DNA from: an uncultured Collinsella sp.
Lineage (GTDB): Bacteria; Actinomycetota; Coriobacteriia; Coriobacteriales; Coriobacteriaceae
Direction of reading: 5' to 3'
Length of the DNA stretch: 64,000 nt
Assembly: GCA_958437495.1 (NCBI GenBank)
Contig: CAUBOH010000011.1
Coordinates: forward strand, 1 to 64,000
A program made the position numbers and the translations under genes. Of this stretch, positions 1-7,788 are shown in pieces. The notes under the pieces were generated by a model. That model did no database searches and was not told the DNA's origin. It saw only the letters and a list, made by a program, of their open reading frames with translations. Each line of letters begins with the position of its first letter. The stretch's first letter is position 1.

Positions 1-278
1 TATGCGGGTTCAACGGTATCACATTGGCCACATAGATTTTTAACTTGCATTTCTAACAGTTAAGGAGACGGGTGCTTTCCAGCACACTCCTTCGATGATG
101 CCTTCCGCTAGTTGCTATGCCGGTTTCAGCCAACAAAGAATGTGCCCTGGTGCTCAGGTTCACCGTTAGCGTTGGCAACATATGAGATGGGCCAGACCCT
201 TGCCGCGCGCCGAATGGGCGAGAGGTGTCGGGCTCCATGTTTATTCCACCTGCTTGCTATCAACCAGCTTCGTTCAAC

Positions 279-431
279 GTCAGACATTCAAGATGTCAGA
301 CGTCGAACCTGCGCCAAAGACGCAGCTGGGGCTACTAGTTGCCTACAATCGCTCGCGAAGCTCACCTGTTCGTCCGACAATGTCTGACAGCTCCGTCAGA
401 CATTGTCGGACATTTGATTGTTCGACAAATG
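279..431. repeat. Cluster of TGTCNGAC inverted repeats
   Basis: The octamer TGTC(A/T/G)GAC or its complement recurs: GTCAGAC at 279-285, TGTCAGAC at 294-301, and a perfect 17-bp inverted repeat with arms 372-388 and 395-411 around a 6-nt spacer. CATTTG and CAAATG at the right end form one more short inverted pair. Spaced copies of one palindromic word look more like binding sites for a dimeric regulator (TetR or MarR style) than a transcription terminator, because no T-tract follows. No gene in the window is an obvious target. Confidence 0.6.
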
Positions 432-544
432 CGCACGTGGTCGCGTTCGCAAAGATAACTGAACGGTCGATGGGTGCATTGAGACCGGAGCAAACGGCGG
501 ATGCCAGAAAATTGGCCTCACAGAATCGCACCCATGGTTGATAA

Positions 545-582
545 AATTGACCGCCCGGGCGCAAATACCCGGGCGGTCAATT
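545..582. terminator. GC-rich hairpin, possible bidirectional terminator
   Basis: A perfect 15-bp inverted repeat has arms 545-559 and 568-582 and an 8-nt loop. The GC core ACCGCCCGGG is bordered by A/T on both sides (AATT), as in bidirectional intrinsic terminators, but a real T-tract is missing. No adjacent gene can be assigned to it. Confidence 0.45.
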
Positions 583-895
583 CATCCCCTCGTTCGCGAT
601 CCTGTTGGGTTTTGGGCTTTGACATGTTATTGACGGATGGATCAGCCGTACAGCTTGATCTCCGGGGTTCCATGTGGTCGTCCCCCAATAAGACGTCCCT
701 GATGTAGCTCTGCGGCAGGAACTCGACGGGCAGCACTGGGTCGTCGACGTAGCCGGGCACTGGGAGTAGGCGTGGCCTTTGGACATAGCGTGGCCGCCTG
801 CCGGCGGTCGGACTGCCACTTCAGCCAAAAGCTCAGGCGCGCGCATTAAAATAATGAATATATCGCTTGATGGGCTTTTGACCAAGCATGAACAT

Positions 896-942
896 CGCAG
901 GTAAATCCGTGTATCAATTTTTGATACACGGATTTACCTGCG
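896..942. repeat. 22-bp perfect hairpin next to repeat copy 1
   Basis: Arms 896-917 and 921-942 are exact reverse complements with only a 3-nt T loop. The stem is not especially GC-rich and its right end lies one base before the 177-bp direct repeat that starts at 944. It could be an element end, a cruciform-type site or a small structured RNA. No T-tract follows, so a plain terminator is unlikely. Confidence 0.7.
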
Positions 943-943
943 G

Positions 944-1120
944 TTTGTTGAAAGCTCTGACATGCGCTGTCGACTTCATTAAAATCGATTGCCGATCAAG
1001 TCTTCCTATATATGCGAGCCCCAAGAAACTGCGCTGTGAAGCTGAGTCCTCTATCGATCGGCCCGGTGCACCGGGCCGCTGTCCTCGAGCCGGCAACAGC
1101 TTGCCGGTCTCAAAACGTAT
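944..1120. repeat. 177-bp direct repeat, copy 1
   Basis: This segment aligns without gaps to 1841-2017, with 12 mismatches in 177 positions by hand count (about 93% identity). It contains a 20-bp perfect palindrome at 1059-1078 (core CCCGGTGCACCGGG) and a second stem, CCGGCAA (1090-1096) with TTGCCGG (1101-1107). The copy ends about 50 bp before the ATG of the DUF1648 gene, so it may form the leader of that gene. It is not coding. The family is not recognised; a miniature mobile element or a structured intergenic RNA would both fit. Confidence 0.8.
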
Positions 1121-1171
1121 ACTTGATTTAAGGCGGAGTGGAATGTGGGCGCGCAAGGAGATGCGGAATCG

Positions 1172-1798
1172 ATGAGAGCCTCAAAAAAAATTACTGCAGT
1201 GTTATCATCTTTCATCCTCTCTATTCTTCCATTTCTGATTCTATGGGCGGCTTGGTCAGTCCTCCCTGATACAATTCCCGCTCATTGGAGTGGGGGTGTG
1301 GTTGATCGATGGGGTAATAAGCTTGAATTGCTGGTTGTTCCGCTGTTTTCTCTGATTGGTTCTATTGCAATTTCTGTGTACCTTATTGTTTCCACGCGGC
1401 GAAGAGAGTTCGCGGATTTCTCTGTTCGAATGCGACGGGACTTTGTTGCGTGCTATATTTCTAGTCTTCTTTTATCGACAACCTGCTCAGTGATAATTGC
1501 CGTTTGGGTTCAGTTGATTCTTACGCAAAACACTGCGGTTGATGGGGGGCTTGGACTATCGATCCTGTATTCCCTTCCCGGGCTATATGTGATCTTGTGC
1601 GCTTTGCCGCCTTTTTATGCGAGCGGCGAGAGCAAAAAGGCAGAGCGCCTGATAACAGTTCTTATTGGCGGCGCGGAGATTGTTCTTTGTGGAATAGTGC
1701 TTGAAGGTTCGGCTGCCTCTTATGCGATGATTGGACTGATGATTCTGTTCTGTGCGTTTGAGATTGTGTCACAGGTAAGGGATAGCCGGTCCTTATGA
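1172..1798 (+). CDS. DUF1648/SdpI-like membrane protein
   Basis: This is a 208-residue protein with about six hydrophobic segments (roughly residues 10-31, 53-75, 93-115, 128-150, 160-178 and 180-199). Just after the first segment comes LPDTIPAHWSGGVVDRWGNK, the DUF1648 signature (IPxHW...G..D.W.NK) shared with SdpI, the immunity protein against the SdpC toxin of Bacillus. SdpI-like proteins are thought to protect the membrane or act in signalling; no toxin gene lies next to this one. The ATG at 1172 is preceded by AAGGAG about 11 nt upstream; an in-frame GTG at 1145 is a less likely start. Base composition is AT-richer than the neighbours (25 G/C of 60 at 1201-1260). It is enclosed by the two 177-bp direct repeats, which suggests it was acquired as a unit. 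Confidence 0.8.
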   Translation: MRASKKITAVLSSFILSILPFLILWAAWSVLPDTIPAHWSGGVVDRWGNKLELLVVPLFSLIGSIAISVYLIVSTRRREFADFSVRMRRDFVACYISSLLLSTTCSVIIAVWVQLILTQNTAVDGGLGLSILYSLPGLYVILCALPPFYASGESKKAERLITVLIGGAEIVLCGIVLEGSAASYAMIGLMILFCAFEIVSQVRDSRSL

Positions 1799-1840
1799 GT
1801 TGAATTACGCGCGTGCGGATATAAAGGGTGGCATGTTAAA

Positions 1841-2017
1841 TTTGTTGAAAACTCTGACATGCGCTGCCGACTTCATTAAAATCGATTGGCAATCAAGTCT
1901 TCCTATATATGCGAGCCCTGAGAAGCTGCGCTGTGAACCTGAGACCGCTATCGATCGGCCCGGTGCACCGGGCTGCTGTCCTCGAGCCGGCATCAGCTTG
2001 CCGGTCTCAAAACGTAT
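1841..2017. repeat. 177-bp direct repeat, copy 2
   Basis: This is the second copy of the repeat at 944-1120, in the same orientation and without gaps. The central palindrome (1956-1975) has one change near its right edge, and the distal stem is kept as CCGGCA/TGCCGG. It starts 42 bp after the stop of the DUF1648 gene. The two copies together with the gene between them form a direct-repeat-bounded cassette of about 1.07 kb. Confidence 0.8.
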
Positions 2018-2313
2018 GCCGTCCGGTACGACCAACAGCCGAGTCTTGCGCCCAGTTCGAGCAGCGCCAGAACCCCGTGCCGGAACCCACGCAGCCGATG
2101 GCAGGGGAATTCAGCCGCGGCCATCGAGGAGCCGACCCAGGGACGGCGCCCCCAGTCCTCGAAAGATTTCCATCGCCCCCTACAGGCCTGGATTGATTTA
2201 ACAGTTGATTTAATCCGGCTGAACAAGCCGAGCATGGGCCGGTTGACAAAATGTAAGGTAAAAAAGCAGATACGACCGTACGCCGGTGCGGGGTTCGGGT
2301 GATGTGATAGAAA
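2018..2313. other. Intergenic stretch with promoter-like elements
   Basis: No credible gene is seen. TTGATTTAA occurs twice (about 2193 and 2205), and the same word sits just right of repeat copy 1 near 1123, so this stretch may once have been adjacent to a repeat end. TTGACA at 2243-2248 could be a -35 box for the downstream antitoxin gene, but the matching -10 box is weak. Confidence 0.4.
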
Positions 2314-2329
2314 GTAATACACGTATTAC
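2314..2329 (+). promoter_or_regulatory. Palindromic operator of the RHH antitoxin gene
   Basis: GTAATAC (2314-2320) and GTATTAC (2323-2329) are perfect inverted 7-mers separated by 2 bp, 20 bp upstream of the ribbon-helix-helix gene. RHH antitoxins commonly repress their own promoter through short palindromes of this kind. TAATAC within the left arm could double as the -10 box. Confidence 0.6.
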
Positions 2330-2349
2330 ATCTAACCGGGAGGTGCATC

Positions 2350-2544
2350 ATGGCAACCGCCACCGCAGCCCTGAGAACCCCCGAGGACCTCGCGAACAGG
2401 TACGACCGCCTGGCGAAGTCGACGGGCCGCACGAAAACCTTCTACATGACGGAGGCGCTTGCCGCAGAGATAGGCAGGCTCGAATACGAGTACGGCCTCA
2501 TGAATTATCCGGGAAGCGTTTGGTTGCGAGGTATGCCAGTGTGA
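2350..2544 (+). CDS. Orphan RHH antitoxin-like protein
   Basis: This 64-residue protein has a ribbon-helix-helix fold: LANRYDRLAKSTGRTKTFY (about residues 14-32) followed by the helix MTEALAAEIGRLEYEY. It resembles RelB/CopG-type antitoxins, whose N-terminal half binds DNA as a dimer. GGGAGGTG lies just upstream of the ATG. In RelB-type proteins the RHH domain is followed by an acidic toxin-binding tail of 20 or more residues; here the tail after YGL is only about 14 residues and unlike that pattern, so the C-terminus may be truncated or frayed. No toxin gene follows: the next gene starts 12 bp later on the opposite strand. It is likely a transcriptional remnant of a toxin-antitoxin locus. 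Confidence 0.7.
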   Translation: MATATAALRTPEDLANRYDRLAKSTGRTKTFYMTEALAAEIGRLEYEYGLMNYPGSVWLRGMPV

Positions 2545-2556
2545 GGGCCTGATTCG

Positions 2557-3993
2557 TCAGGCCCCGCACAGGGGGACCGCGATGGTGGCCACCGCGCCGC
2601 CCGAGGGACTGTTGGCGAGCGAGACGGAGCCCCCGTGGGCGCTCGCGGCCTCGGAGGCGACGTGGAGGCCGAGCCCGTAATGCCGGCCTCCGTCGCGCGA
2701 GGAGCGAGAGGAGTCGTCTGTGAAGAGGCGCTCGCAGCCGCGTTCGAGGGCGGCGGGAGAAAAGCCCGGTCCGTCATCGGCGACCTCGATGACGAGGTAT
2801 CCACCAGCGACGTCGCAGGAGACCACCACGCGCGAGCGCGCGTGCTCGGCGGCGTTGGCCACGAGGTTCGCGGCGGCTCGCGCCAGGGTGGTTCGGTCGA
2901 GCGGGGCCTCGGGCGCGCCCGCGACAGCGGGGCCCGTGGCCGCGTCGAGCGTCACGCCTCGCGCCCGGGCGATCTGGGCGGCCTCGGCGAGGACCTGCTC
3001 GCAGAGCTCGGCCGGCCGCATGGGGGCCCTCTCCGCCCCGCCGGACCCGCGCGAGGCCTCGATGAGCAGGCACACGTAGCCGTCGAGCCTTTCGACACTG
3101 CCGGCTATGTCGCGCGCGGCGGCCGCGAGGTCGGCGTCTTTCTCGTCTTCCAGCTCCTCCGCCACGAAGTCGGCGTTGGCGCGCAGCACGGTGAGCGGCG
3201 TCTTGAGGTCGTGGGCGAGCGACGCCACCTGCTCGCGCTGCCCCCGCTCCGCGGCCCAGCGGGCCTCGAGCGACTCGGCGAGGGAGGTCCGCATGGCGTC
3301 CATCGCGGCGAGGACGTCGTTCACCTCGCGCACGTTGGTGTTGCCGACCGCGAAGTCGAGCTCCCCCGCGCCGACGCGCCCCGCCGCCTCCGCGAGCGGC
3401 GCCATCTTGCGCGAGATCACGCGGCTCGCGCGGCGCGCCACGAGCGCGAGCGCGAGCGCGCTTCCCGCCGCGGCGCCGACGAGCATGAGGTTCTGCGGGT
3501 TGGGAAGCAGGCCGGCGAGGTCGCGCGAGACCCACTGCGGCAGGTACTCGCTGACGAGTGCGCAGGCCCCGCCGCCCTTGAGCGGGAACGCGGCGTAGGT
3601 GAGGCCCGAGCCCCCGCCCTCGATCTCCACTGTGCCCGGATCCGCGGCGAGTGCCGCACGGGCCATTCCCGCCGCGCCCTCGAGCCGCGTGCCTTCGAGG
3701 TCTGTCATCAGCACGTATCCGTCCTCGTTCAGGATGAGGTAGCGGTACGCCGTCGGCACGTCCTGCTGCCCGCAGACGCCGTCGCGTGCCAGGCCCTCCG
3801 CGACCTCGCGCGCATTGGCCGGCCCCCAGCTTGCCTCGTAGACGAAGCCCGCGTTGATCGCCGCGGAGAGCGCCATGAACGAGGCGAGCCACGCCGTGGC
3901 GACCGCCGCGAACGCGTAGGCGAAGTAGCGCGCGATGACGAAGGAGAGCGGCATGCCCCCGCGACCTCGCGCCCCGGTCCTCAGAGCTGCCAC
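2557..3993 (-). CDS. Membrane sensor histidine kinase
   Basis: This is a 478-residue kinase. A first membrane helix lies at about residues 18-50, then an external sensor loop of about 120 residues, a second helix at about 170-190, a HAMP-like linker, the DHp segment with SLAHDLKTPLTVL (phospho-accepting His), the N box ANLVANAAEHA, and the ATP-lid glycines DDGPGFS and GLGLH. It should phosphorylate the response regulator encoded immediately upstream. The start given is a GTG 13 nt inside the regulator gene, preceded by GGGGATGGGG; the ATG at 3954 is an alternative. The base composition is extremely GC-rich (48 of 60 at 3361-3420). Its place behind a lantibiotic-protection transporter suggests it senses a cell-envelope antimicrobial, which is inference. 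Confidence 0.9.
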   Translation of the reverse strand: MAALRTGARGRGGMPLSFVIARYFAYAFAAVATAWLASFMALSAAINAGFVYEASWGPANAREVAEGLARDGVCGQQDVPTAYRYLILNEDGYVLMTDLEGTRLEGAAGMARAALAADPGTVEIEGGGSGLTYAAFPLKGGGACALVSEYLPQWVSRDLAGLLPNPQNLMLVGAAAGSALALALVARRASRVISRKMAPLAEAAGRVGAGELDFAVGNTNVREVNDVLAAMDAMRTSLAESLEARWAAERGQREQVASLAHDLKTPLTVLRANADFVAEELEDEKDADLAAAARDIAGSVERLDGYVCLLIEASRGSGGAERAPMRPAELCEQVLAEAAQIARARGVTLDAATGPAVAGAPEAPLDRTTLARAAANLVANAAEHARSRVVVSCDVAGGYLVIEVADDGPGFSPAALERGCERLFTDDSSRSSRDGGRHYGLGLHVASEAASAHGGSVSLANSPSGGAVATIAVPLCGA

Positions 3994-4643
3994 TTGTACC
4001 CCATCCCCCAGACGGTCGCGATCGGATCGGCGCCGGCCTCGGAGAGTTTCCTCCGGGCGCGGCTGACCTGCATGGATATGGCCGCGTCGTCGACGTCGCT
4101 CTCCCAGCCGAGCACCGCCTCGCGTATCTGTGCGCGGCTCATGACTTGCCCGGGGTGGCGGGCGAGGTACTCGCAGATGGCGTACTCGGTGGGCGTGAGC
4201 GGCACGGCCTCGCCGCCCACGGCGAGGCCGTGCGCCCCGAGGTCGATCCGCACCTCCCCGAAGGAGAGGGCGTGCGAGCGCGGCCGGCGCTCACGGCGTA
4301 GATGGGCCGCGACCTTGGCGCGCAGCTCCGCGGCCCCGAAGGGCTTGCGGACGTAGTCGTCGGCGCCCAGGCCGTAGGCGGCCACGGCGTCCTCCTCGGC
4401 CACGCGCGCGGTCAGGAAGACGATGGGGCCGTCGAAGTCCGGGCGGATCTGCCGCACGAGCTCGAAGCCGTCGAGCCCCGGCATCATGACGTCGCAGAGC
4501 ACGAGGTCGAAGCGCGAGAGGTCCATCCCCGGGACCACCGTCGGGTCCGCCGCCCTGACGACCTCATGGCCGTCGCGGCCGAGGACGCGCGCGAGCGCGT
4601 CGAGGATCGCCCGTTCATCATCCACTGCCAGTATCCTCGCCAT
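3981..4643 (-). CDS. OmpR/PhoB-family response regulator
   Basis: A 220-residue regulator with an N-terminal receiver domain: acidic pair D8-D9, phospho-acceptor D51 (LCDVMMPG), T78 and K100. The C-terminal half is an OmpR-type winged helix ending in GMGYKWQL, where the typical recognition-helix motif ISMQVSRARRKL is visible. AGGAGGTCG precedes the ATG at good spacing. The 3' end overlaps the kinase gene by 13 nt, so the two are translationally linked. By analogy with NisR or VanR systems it probably activates the transporter operon upstream of it on the same strand. Confidence 0.93.
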   Translation of the reverse strand: MARILAVDDERAILDALARVLGRDGHEVVRAADPTVVPGMDLSRFDLVLCDVMMPGLDGFELVRQIRPDFDGPIVFLTARVAEEDAVAAYGLGADDYVRKPFGAAELRAKVAAHLRRERRPRSHALSFGEVRIDLGAHGLAVGGEAVPLTPTEYAICEYLARHPGQVMSRAQIREAVLGWESDVDDAAISMQVSRARRKLSEAGADPIATVWGMGYKWQL

Positions 4644-4688
4644 GTTCGACCTCCTGAAACTTCCGTCGGAATTGTACTAGTGCCGCGC

Positions 4689-5090
4689 TCAGCGGTCCAG
4701 AGCCCTGCGCGCAGCCGCGGGTGCCTGGGCCGCGTCGCACGCGCGGTAGCGCACGCCCGAGCCGCCGCGCGCCTCGATCTCGAGCCAGCCCTCGCCGTCC
4801 GACTCCCGCCCGAAGAAGATGAGCTGGAGCTCTCGGACATTGCCTCTGTCGTCCGCCGCGTCCACCAGGTAGACGTAGTTTGCCCCCGCCCCGGTGGCGT
4901 CGGCGTAGGAGCTCGCGTGGCTGCCGGGCTCGGGCGCGGGCGCCCACATGGCGATCTCAGGGTTGGGCAGCACGCGGTCGGCGATCGAGCGCAGCACCGA
5001 CCCCCAGCCGGCGTCGAGCAGGGCATTCCCGCCCAGGACGAACGCTGCGGAGAGGAGGACGAGCATGGCGGCGAGCGGCTTCCTACGCAT
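4689..5090 (-). CDS. YxeA-like (DUF1093) exported protein
   Basis: A 133-residue protein with a positively charged start (MRRK), one hydrophobic segment at residues 7-24 and an extracytoplasmic domain. The later half (YVYLVDAADDRGNVRELQLI ... LEIEARGGSGVRYRAC) has the beta-rich pattern of the YxeA/DUF1093 family, which is often found beside peptide-antibiotic ABC transporters in Gram-positive bacteria. The molecular function of that family is not established. The start overlaps the end of the permease gene by 8 bp and is preceded by GGGAGGGCAG. No Cys suited to lipidation is seen, so it is either anchored by the N-terminal helix or released. Confidence 0.65.
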   Translation of the reverse strand: MRRKPLAAMLVLLSAAFVLGGNALLDAGWGSVLRSIADRVLPNPEIAMWAPAPEPGSHASSYADATGAGANYVYLVDAADDRGNVRELQLIFFGRESDGEGWLEIEARGGSGVRYRACDAAQAPAAARRALDR

Positions 5091-5892
5091 CTGCCCTCCC
5101 GTCCTCGAAGCGGCAGAACCAGGCCAGAAGGACGGTGGCGGCTGCCAGGGTGAGCACGAGGCTAGCGAGCGCAGTCGTGAGGAGAGGGCCCGCCGCGCGT
5201 GCGGCGTCGATGAAGGCCTCCACCCCGAGCGACCCCAGGCGCGCGGGCCAGGCGAGCGGCACCCAGCTCAGGGGCGTCGCCAGGGCACCGGTGAGCTCGC
5301 CGGTCATGAGGCCGTGCGCAAGTCCGCCCACTGAGAAGAACGCGAGGAGCATCCCCGCCGCGCCGGCGCCGATGGCGGCGTTGCGGCCGAGGCGCAGGGC
5401 CACGCCGAGCCCCAGCGCGTAGAGGGGCAGGCTGCCCAGCACGATGCCCGCCCAGGCGGCCGCAAGCGGAGCGGGCCCGAGCGGCAGGCGCCCGGCGACG
5501 GCGAGCACGGCCCCGAACACGCCGAGCGCCACGGCCAGCGCGCCCGCGCCGAGCGCCGCAAGGGCGAGCAGCTTCGCCGCGACGGCGCGCCCGCGCGAGG
5601 GGACCGCCGTGAGGTTGGCGAGGCGCCCGGCAGCGCGCTCCTCGTCCACGGCGAGCCCGCAGACGATGGCGGACATGAGCGGCATGAGGGCGCCGAGGAA
5701 CTGGGCGTAGGCGTCCGCGCCCAGCGCCGGGTCCCATCGGGCTACGGAGAAGTACTCGCCGCAGGCAAGACCGGCTGCCAGGCCGCAGACGAGGTGCACC
5801 GCCGTGAGCGGGGAGCGCGCCAGGCGCAGGGCCTCGGAGAGCAGGGCCCGCGGGAGAGTCATGCGCGGCGTCGGGTCGGAGAGTCGTGCCAT
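5083..5892 (-). CDS. Lantibiotic-protection ABC permease, MutG type
   Basis: A 269-residue permease with six hydrophobic segments. It starts MARLSDPTPRM and contains the DEERAAGRLANL motif typical of MutG/EpiG-type subunits that work with MutE and MutF. The preceding gene ends TGA overlapping an ATG at 5898, but the strong GAGGAGAGG site is only 2 nt from that ATG and 8 nt from the ATG at 5892, so the latter is preferred. The frame stays open upstream to 6516 only because of the high GC content. Together the MutF/E/G subunits are thought to expel or exclude lantibiotics from the membrane. Confidence 0.85.
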   Translation of the reverse strand: MARLSDPTPRMTLPRALLSEALRLARSPLTAVHLVCGLAAGLACGEYFSVARWDPALGADAYAQFLGALMPLMSAIVCGLAVDEERAAGRLANLTAVPSRGRAVAAKLLALAALGAGALAVALGVFGAVLAVAGRLPLGPAPLAAAWAGIVLGSLPLYALGLGVALRLGRNAAIGAGAAGMLLAFFSVGGLAHGLMTGELTGALATPLSWVPLAWPARLGSLGVEAFIDAARAAGPLLTTALASLVLTLAAATVLLAWFCRFEDGRADA

Positions 5893-5897
5893 GGCCA

Positions 5898-6664
5898 TCA
5901 CCTCTCCTCGGAACGCGCGAACCAGGCCGCGCCCGCCGCCGTGAGCGCGGCGAACGCGAGCGCGCAGACCGCAAGGCCCGCCAGTGTGAGCATGCCGTCC
6001 GCCGTGAGCGCCCCGCCGAGCGCCATGTCCGCCGCGAGTGGCTCGCCGCTCGGCAGCACGGGGATGAAGCTCGTGGGGATGACCATGCTCGCCGACGGCG
6101 GAAAGAGCTGCGGCAGCGGCATCAGCGACCAGGCGAACCCACCCACGAGCTGCGCGGCGAGCGGGCAGAAGATGCCCGCGAGCATGCCGAGCCGCGCCGT
6201 GAGGAAGAGCCCTGCGGGGATCATCCACGCCGCGGTCACCGTGTTGGCGAGCGCGCAGAGGAGCATCGTGAGCGTGCCCGCGGCCGTGAGGCCCTGCGAG
6301 GAGAACGCCGATCCCGCGAGGTAGATGCCGAAGACCACGAGGTTCGAGAGCGTGCAGAGCGCGAGGCACCAGAGCGCCTTGGCCCACCAGGCGCGCCCGA
6401 GCGGGAAGCCCAGGCCCAGAAGCCCCCGCATCCGCGTGCGCGCGTCCGCCCGCGCGACGCACGCCACCACGAGCGAGAGAGCCACGGGCAGGAAGAGCGC
6501 GTACCAGTAGTTCCACGCGCTGAAGATCTGCACGCCCCGGTAGGGCATCGCGCCGAGCAGCGGCATCGGCAGCGCCATGAGCACGGCCAGGCGAACCGGT
6601 GCCGCGTGGCGCGACTTCAGGGCCTCGGCGCGCAGGCCCGCGAGCAGGCCGCCTTTCTCGCCCG

Positions 6665-6668
<4 letters not shown>
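5898..6668 (-). CDS. Lantibiotic-protection ABC permease, MutE type
   Basis: A 256-residue membrane protein with six predicted helices. The N-terminal EALKSRHA segment, the WNYWYALFLPVALSLV helix and the PLPQLFPPSASMVIPTSFIP loop fit the MutE/EpiE/NisE permease family of lantibiotic self-protection transporters. Its ATG overlaps the stop of the ATPase gene by 4 bp (ATGA) and its TGA overlaps the following permease start, so the three transporter genes are tightly coupled. It should form the membrane channel with the MutG-type subunit. Confidence 0.87.
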
Positions 6669-7393
<725 letters not shown>

Positions 7394-7415
7394 GGGTTCG
7401 TCCTTTCTCTTCCGG

Positions 7416-7446
7416 GCGCGCGGGCCGAGTCGCCGTGCCCGCGCGC
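7416..7446 (-). promoter_or_regulatory. GC hairpin in the leader of the MutF operon
   Basis: GCGCGCGGGC (7416-7425) and GCCCGCGCGC (7437-7446) form a perfect 10-bp stem with an 11-nt loop, 22 bp upstream of the ATPase start codon. In the transcript it would sit just before the ribosome binding site and could act as a transcript-level or translational control point; this is inferred from position only. Confidence 0.4.
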
Positions 7447-7604
7447 CTTACCTTTCGGGTTCACCATCCATGGTGGGGCGCGTTTCTAACGAAGCCGTAA
7501 CGGCCGTTGGGCTCTTTTGGCGCCAGCCCTTCTCGACCCGCACATCATGATTAATTTGCTTAAGGCAACAACTTTCCCGATCGATGTAGTCACCGAATCA
7601 AAAC

Positions 7605-7661
7605 GTGTACATCAGCCACCAAAGATGCCGAAAAATGTCGTTTTTGGAGGCTGATGTACAC
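7605..7661. repeat. Long hairpin between divergent operons
   Basis: GTGTACATCAGCC (7605-7617) pairs perfectly with GGCTGATGTACAC (7649-7661). After an A/A mismatch the stem continues with CCAAA/TTTGG. It lies in the 395-bp gap between the minus-strand MutF operon and the plus-strand pgsA. There is no T-tract on either side, so it is more likely an operator, a small structured RNA or a miniature repeat than a terminator. Confidence 0.6.
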
Positions 7662-7723
7662 AAATGTGAGATCCCGCCCCGCCAACAACACCCTCCACAT
7701 GTCTGGACTCTCTATGGCTTAGC

Positions 7724-7752
7724 TGGATAGACATCGCCGGAACGGGTATAGT
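7724..7752 (+). promoter_or_regulatory. Candidate promoter of pgsA-garA-ftsR-apt
   Basis: TGGATA (7724-7729) and TATAGT (7747-7752) are separated by 17 bp and lie 36 bp before the GTG start of the phosphatidyltransferase gene. The -10 box matches the consensus at five of six positions, the -35 box at four of six. Confidence 0.45.
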
Positions 7753-7788
7753 ATCGAAAGTTTTGTCGTTTACCAGCGGGGGAGTCCT

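Larger units (their letters stand above)
1..895. other. Gene-poor accessory stretch
   Basis: No open reading frame here has a recognisable domain or a convincing ribosome binding site, and the frames on both strands read as low-complexity noise. What can be seen is secondary structure: a hairpin at 62-92 (AAGGAG with CTCCTT outside, GTGCT with AGCAC inside), an inverted-repeat cluster at 279-431 and a terminator-like stem at 545-582, both listed separately. The stretch may be a decayed mobile element or a regulatory region for a gene left of the window, but nothing in it shows which. Confidence 0.6.

Noticed and set aside
53..885. Several frames of 60-119 residues on both strands
   Set aside because: They overlap each other, cross strong inverted repeats and lack ribosome sites or family resemblance.
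944..2017. Insertion sequence or composite transposon
   Set aside because: There is no transposase gene and no target-site duplication could be identified; only the repeats and the single membrane protein gene are present.
1993..2432. Minus-strand frames of 109 and 141 residues as a possible transposase remnant
   Set aside because: No DDE or other catalytic pattern could be recognised and no terminal inverted repeats fit.
2635..4356. 573-residue open frame on the plus strand
   Set aside because: It is antisense to the histidine kinase and response regulator. The high GC content removes stop codons; the translation is Arg/Gly/Ala-rich without any motif.
5083..6516. 477-residue open frame suggesting a fused double permease
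   Set aside because: Only the part after 5892 reads as a permease. The upstream part is the MutE gene in another frame and looks like composition noise.
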